This document shows, piece after piece, positions 5,161 through 5,238 of a DNA stretch of 5,238 bases; the first letter of the stretch is position 1; each line of letters opens with the position of its first letter. Below the pieces are notes generated by a model, which was not told the origin of the DNA, did not search any database, and worked only from the letters and a program-made list of their open reading frames with translations. This DNA is from Oscillospiraceae bacterium (GTDB lineage: Bacteria; Bacillota_A; Clostridia; Oscillospirales; Acutalibacteraceae), in contig DOWI01000454.1 of NCBI GenBank assembly GCA_003519645.1, positions 1-5,238 of the forward strand. The letters run 5' to 3'. The position numbers were made by a program, and so were the translations under genes.

Positions 5161-5238
5161 TTTGCTCGTTACATAATGGGAGTCTCTAATCTTTAACAGG
5201 AGTTTTTAAAGAACCCCTCCTCGTATTATATAAAAGTA
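5161..5238. other. Right-edge non-coding stretch with a possible minus-strand -10 box
   Basis: I see no gene here. On the minus strand a perfect TATAAT lies at 5230-5225; its -35 box would fall outside the window. If active, it would make a leader of about 190 nt running through the oriT candidate into mobC. Directly after it, AGGAGGGG and a later CTCCT could pair across a loop, making a weak hairpin of unknown meaning. The only ATG nearby on this strand, in ATTATGTAACG, is followed at once by a stop. Confidence 0.3.

Larger units (their letters stand above)
1..5238. mobile_element. Part of an integrated mobilizable element (recombination plus mobilization modules)
   Basis: The window combines a large serine recombinase, a MobC-like protein, a VirD2/MobP-type relaxase, a ParB-like protein and an oriT-like repeat cluster. 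This set is typical of integrative mobilizable elements of Firmicutes. Neither element end nor an attachment site is visible, and the recombinase runs off the left edge, so the element extends beyond at least that side. No coupling protein or type IV secretion gene is present here. It may therefore be mobilized in trans, or the transfer genes may lie outside the window. Confidence 0.8.

Overview
This window looks like part of an integrated mobilizable element (IME/ICE-like) from a low-to-mid G+C Firmicute, most likely a gut-type Clostridia. The evidence is a large serine recombinase, a MobC-type relaxosome protein, a VirD2/MobP-type relaxase and a ParB-family protein without ParA. Strong GGAGG-type ribosome binding sites and tightly overlapping genes fit the same picture. 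No species can be named from the sequence alone.

Layout, left to right. Positions 1-1518 (minus strand) encode 506 residues of a large serine recombinase whose C-terminus runs off the left edge. Just upstream is a 64-codon gene of unknown function (1553-1747, minus) with an excellent ribosome binding site. A possible 13-codon coupling peptide (1515-1556) bridges the two. Next come a 34-bp imperfect palindrome (1777-1810) and a good plus-strand promoter (1813-1841). That promoter drives the only plus-strand gene, an A+T-rich orphan of unknown function (1852-2388). This gene converges on the minus-strand mobilization operon across a compact bidirectional terminator (2389-2417).

The mobilization operon reads right to left as mobC (4711-5034), relaxase (3348-4742) and parB-like (2416-3351). 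mobC overlaps the relaxase by 32 nt, and the relaxase overlaps parB by ATGA, so the three are probably translationally coupled. The ~200 bp upstream of mobC (5035-5238) has no gene. It holds three consecutive inverted repeats and a candidate mob promoter (TTGTCA, 20 bp, TATAAC) whose spacer is the first repeat. This is a good oriT candidate in which relaxosome binding and mob transcription would compete.

Working model (inference): the recombinase excises and integrates the element. MobC and the relaxase process oriT so that the element can use a co-resident conjugation apparatus, since no type IV secretion or coupling-protein gene is visible here. The ParB-like protein may help maintain the excised circle or regulate the region. 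The plus-strand orphan differs from its neighbours in base composition and direction and is best seen as cargo. I saw no tRNA, rRNA, CRISPR array or insertion sequence.
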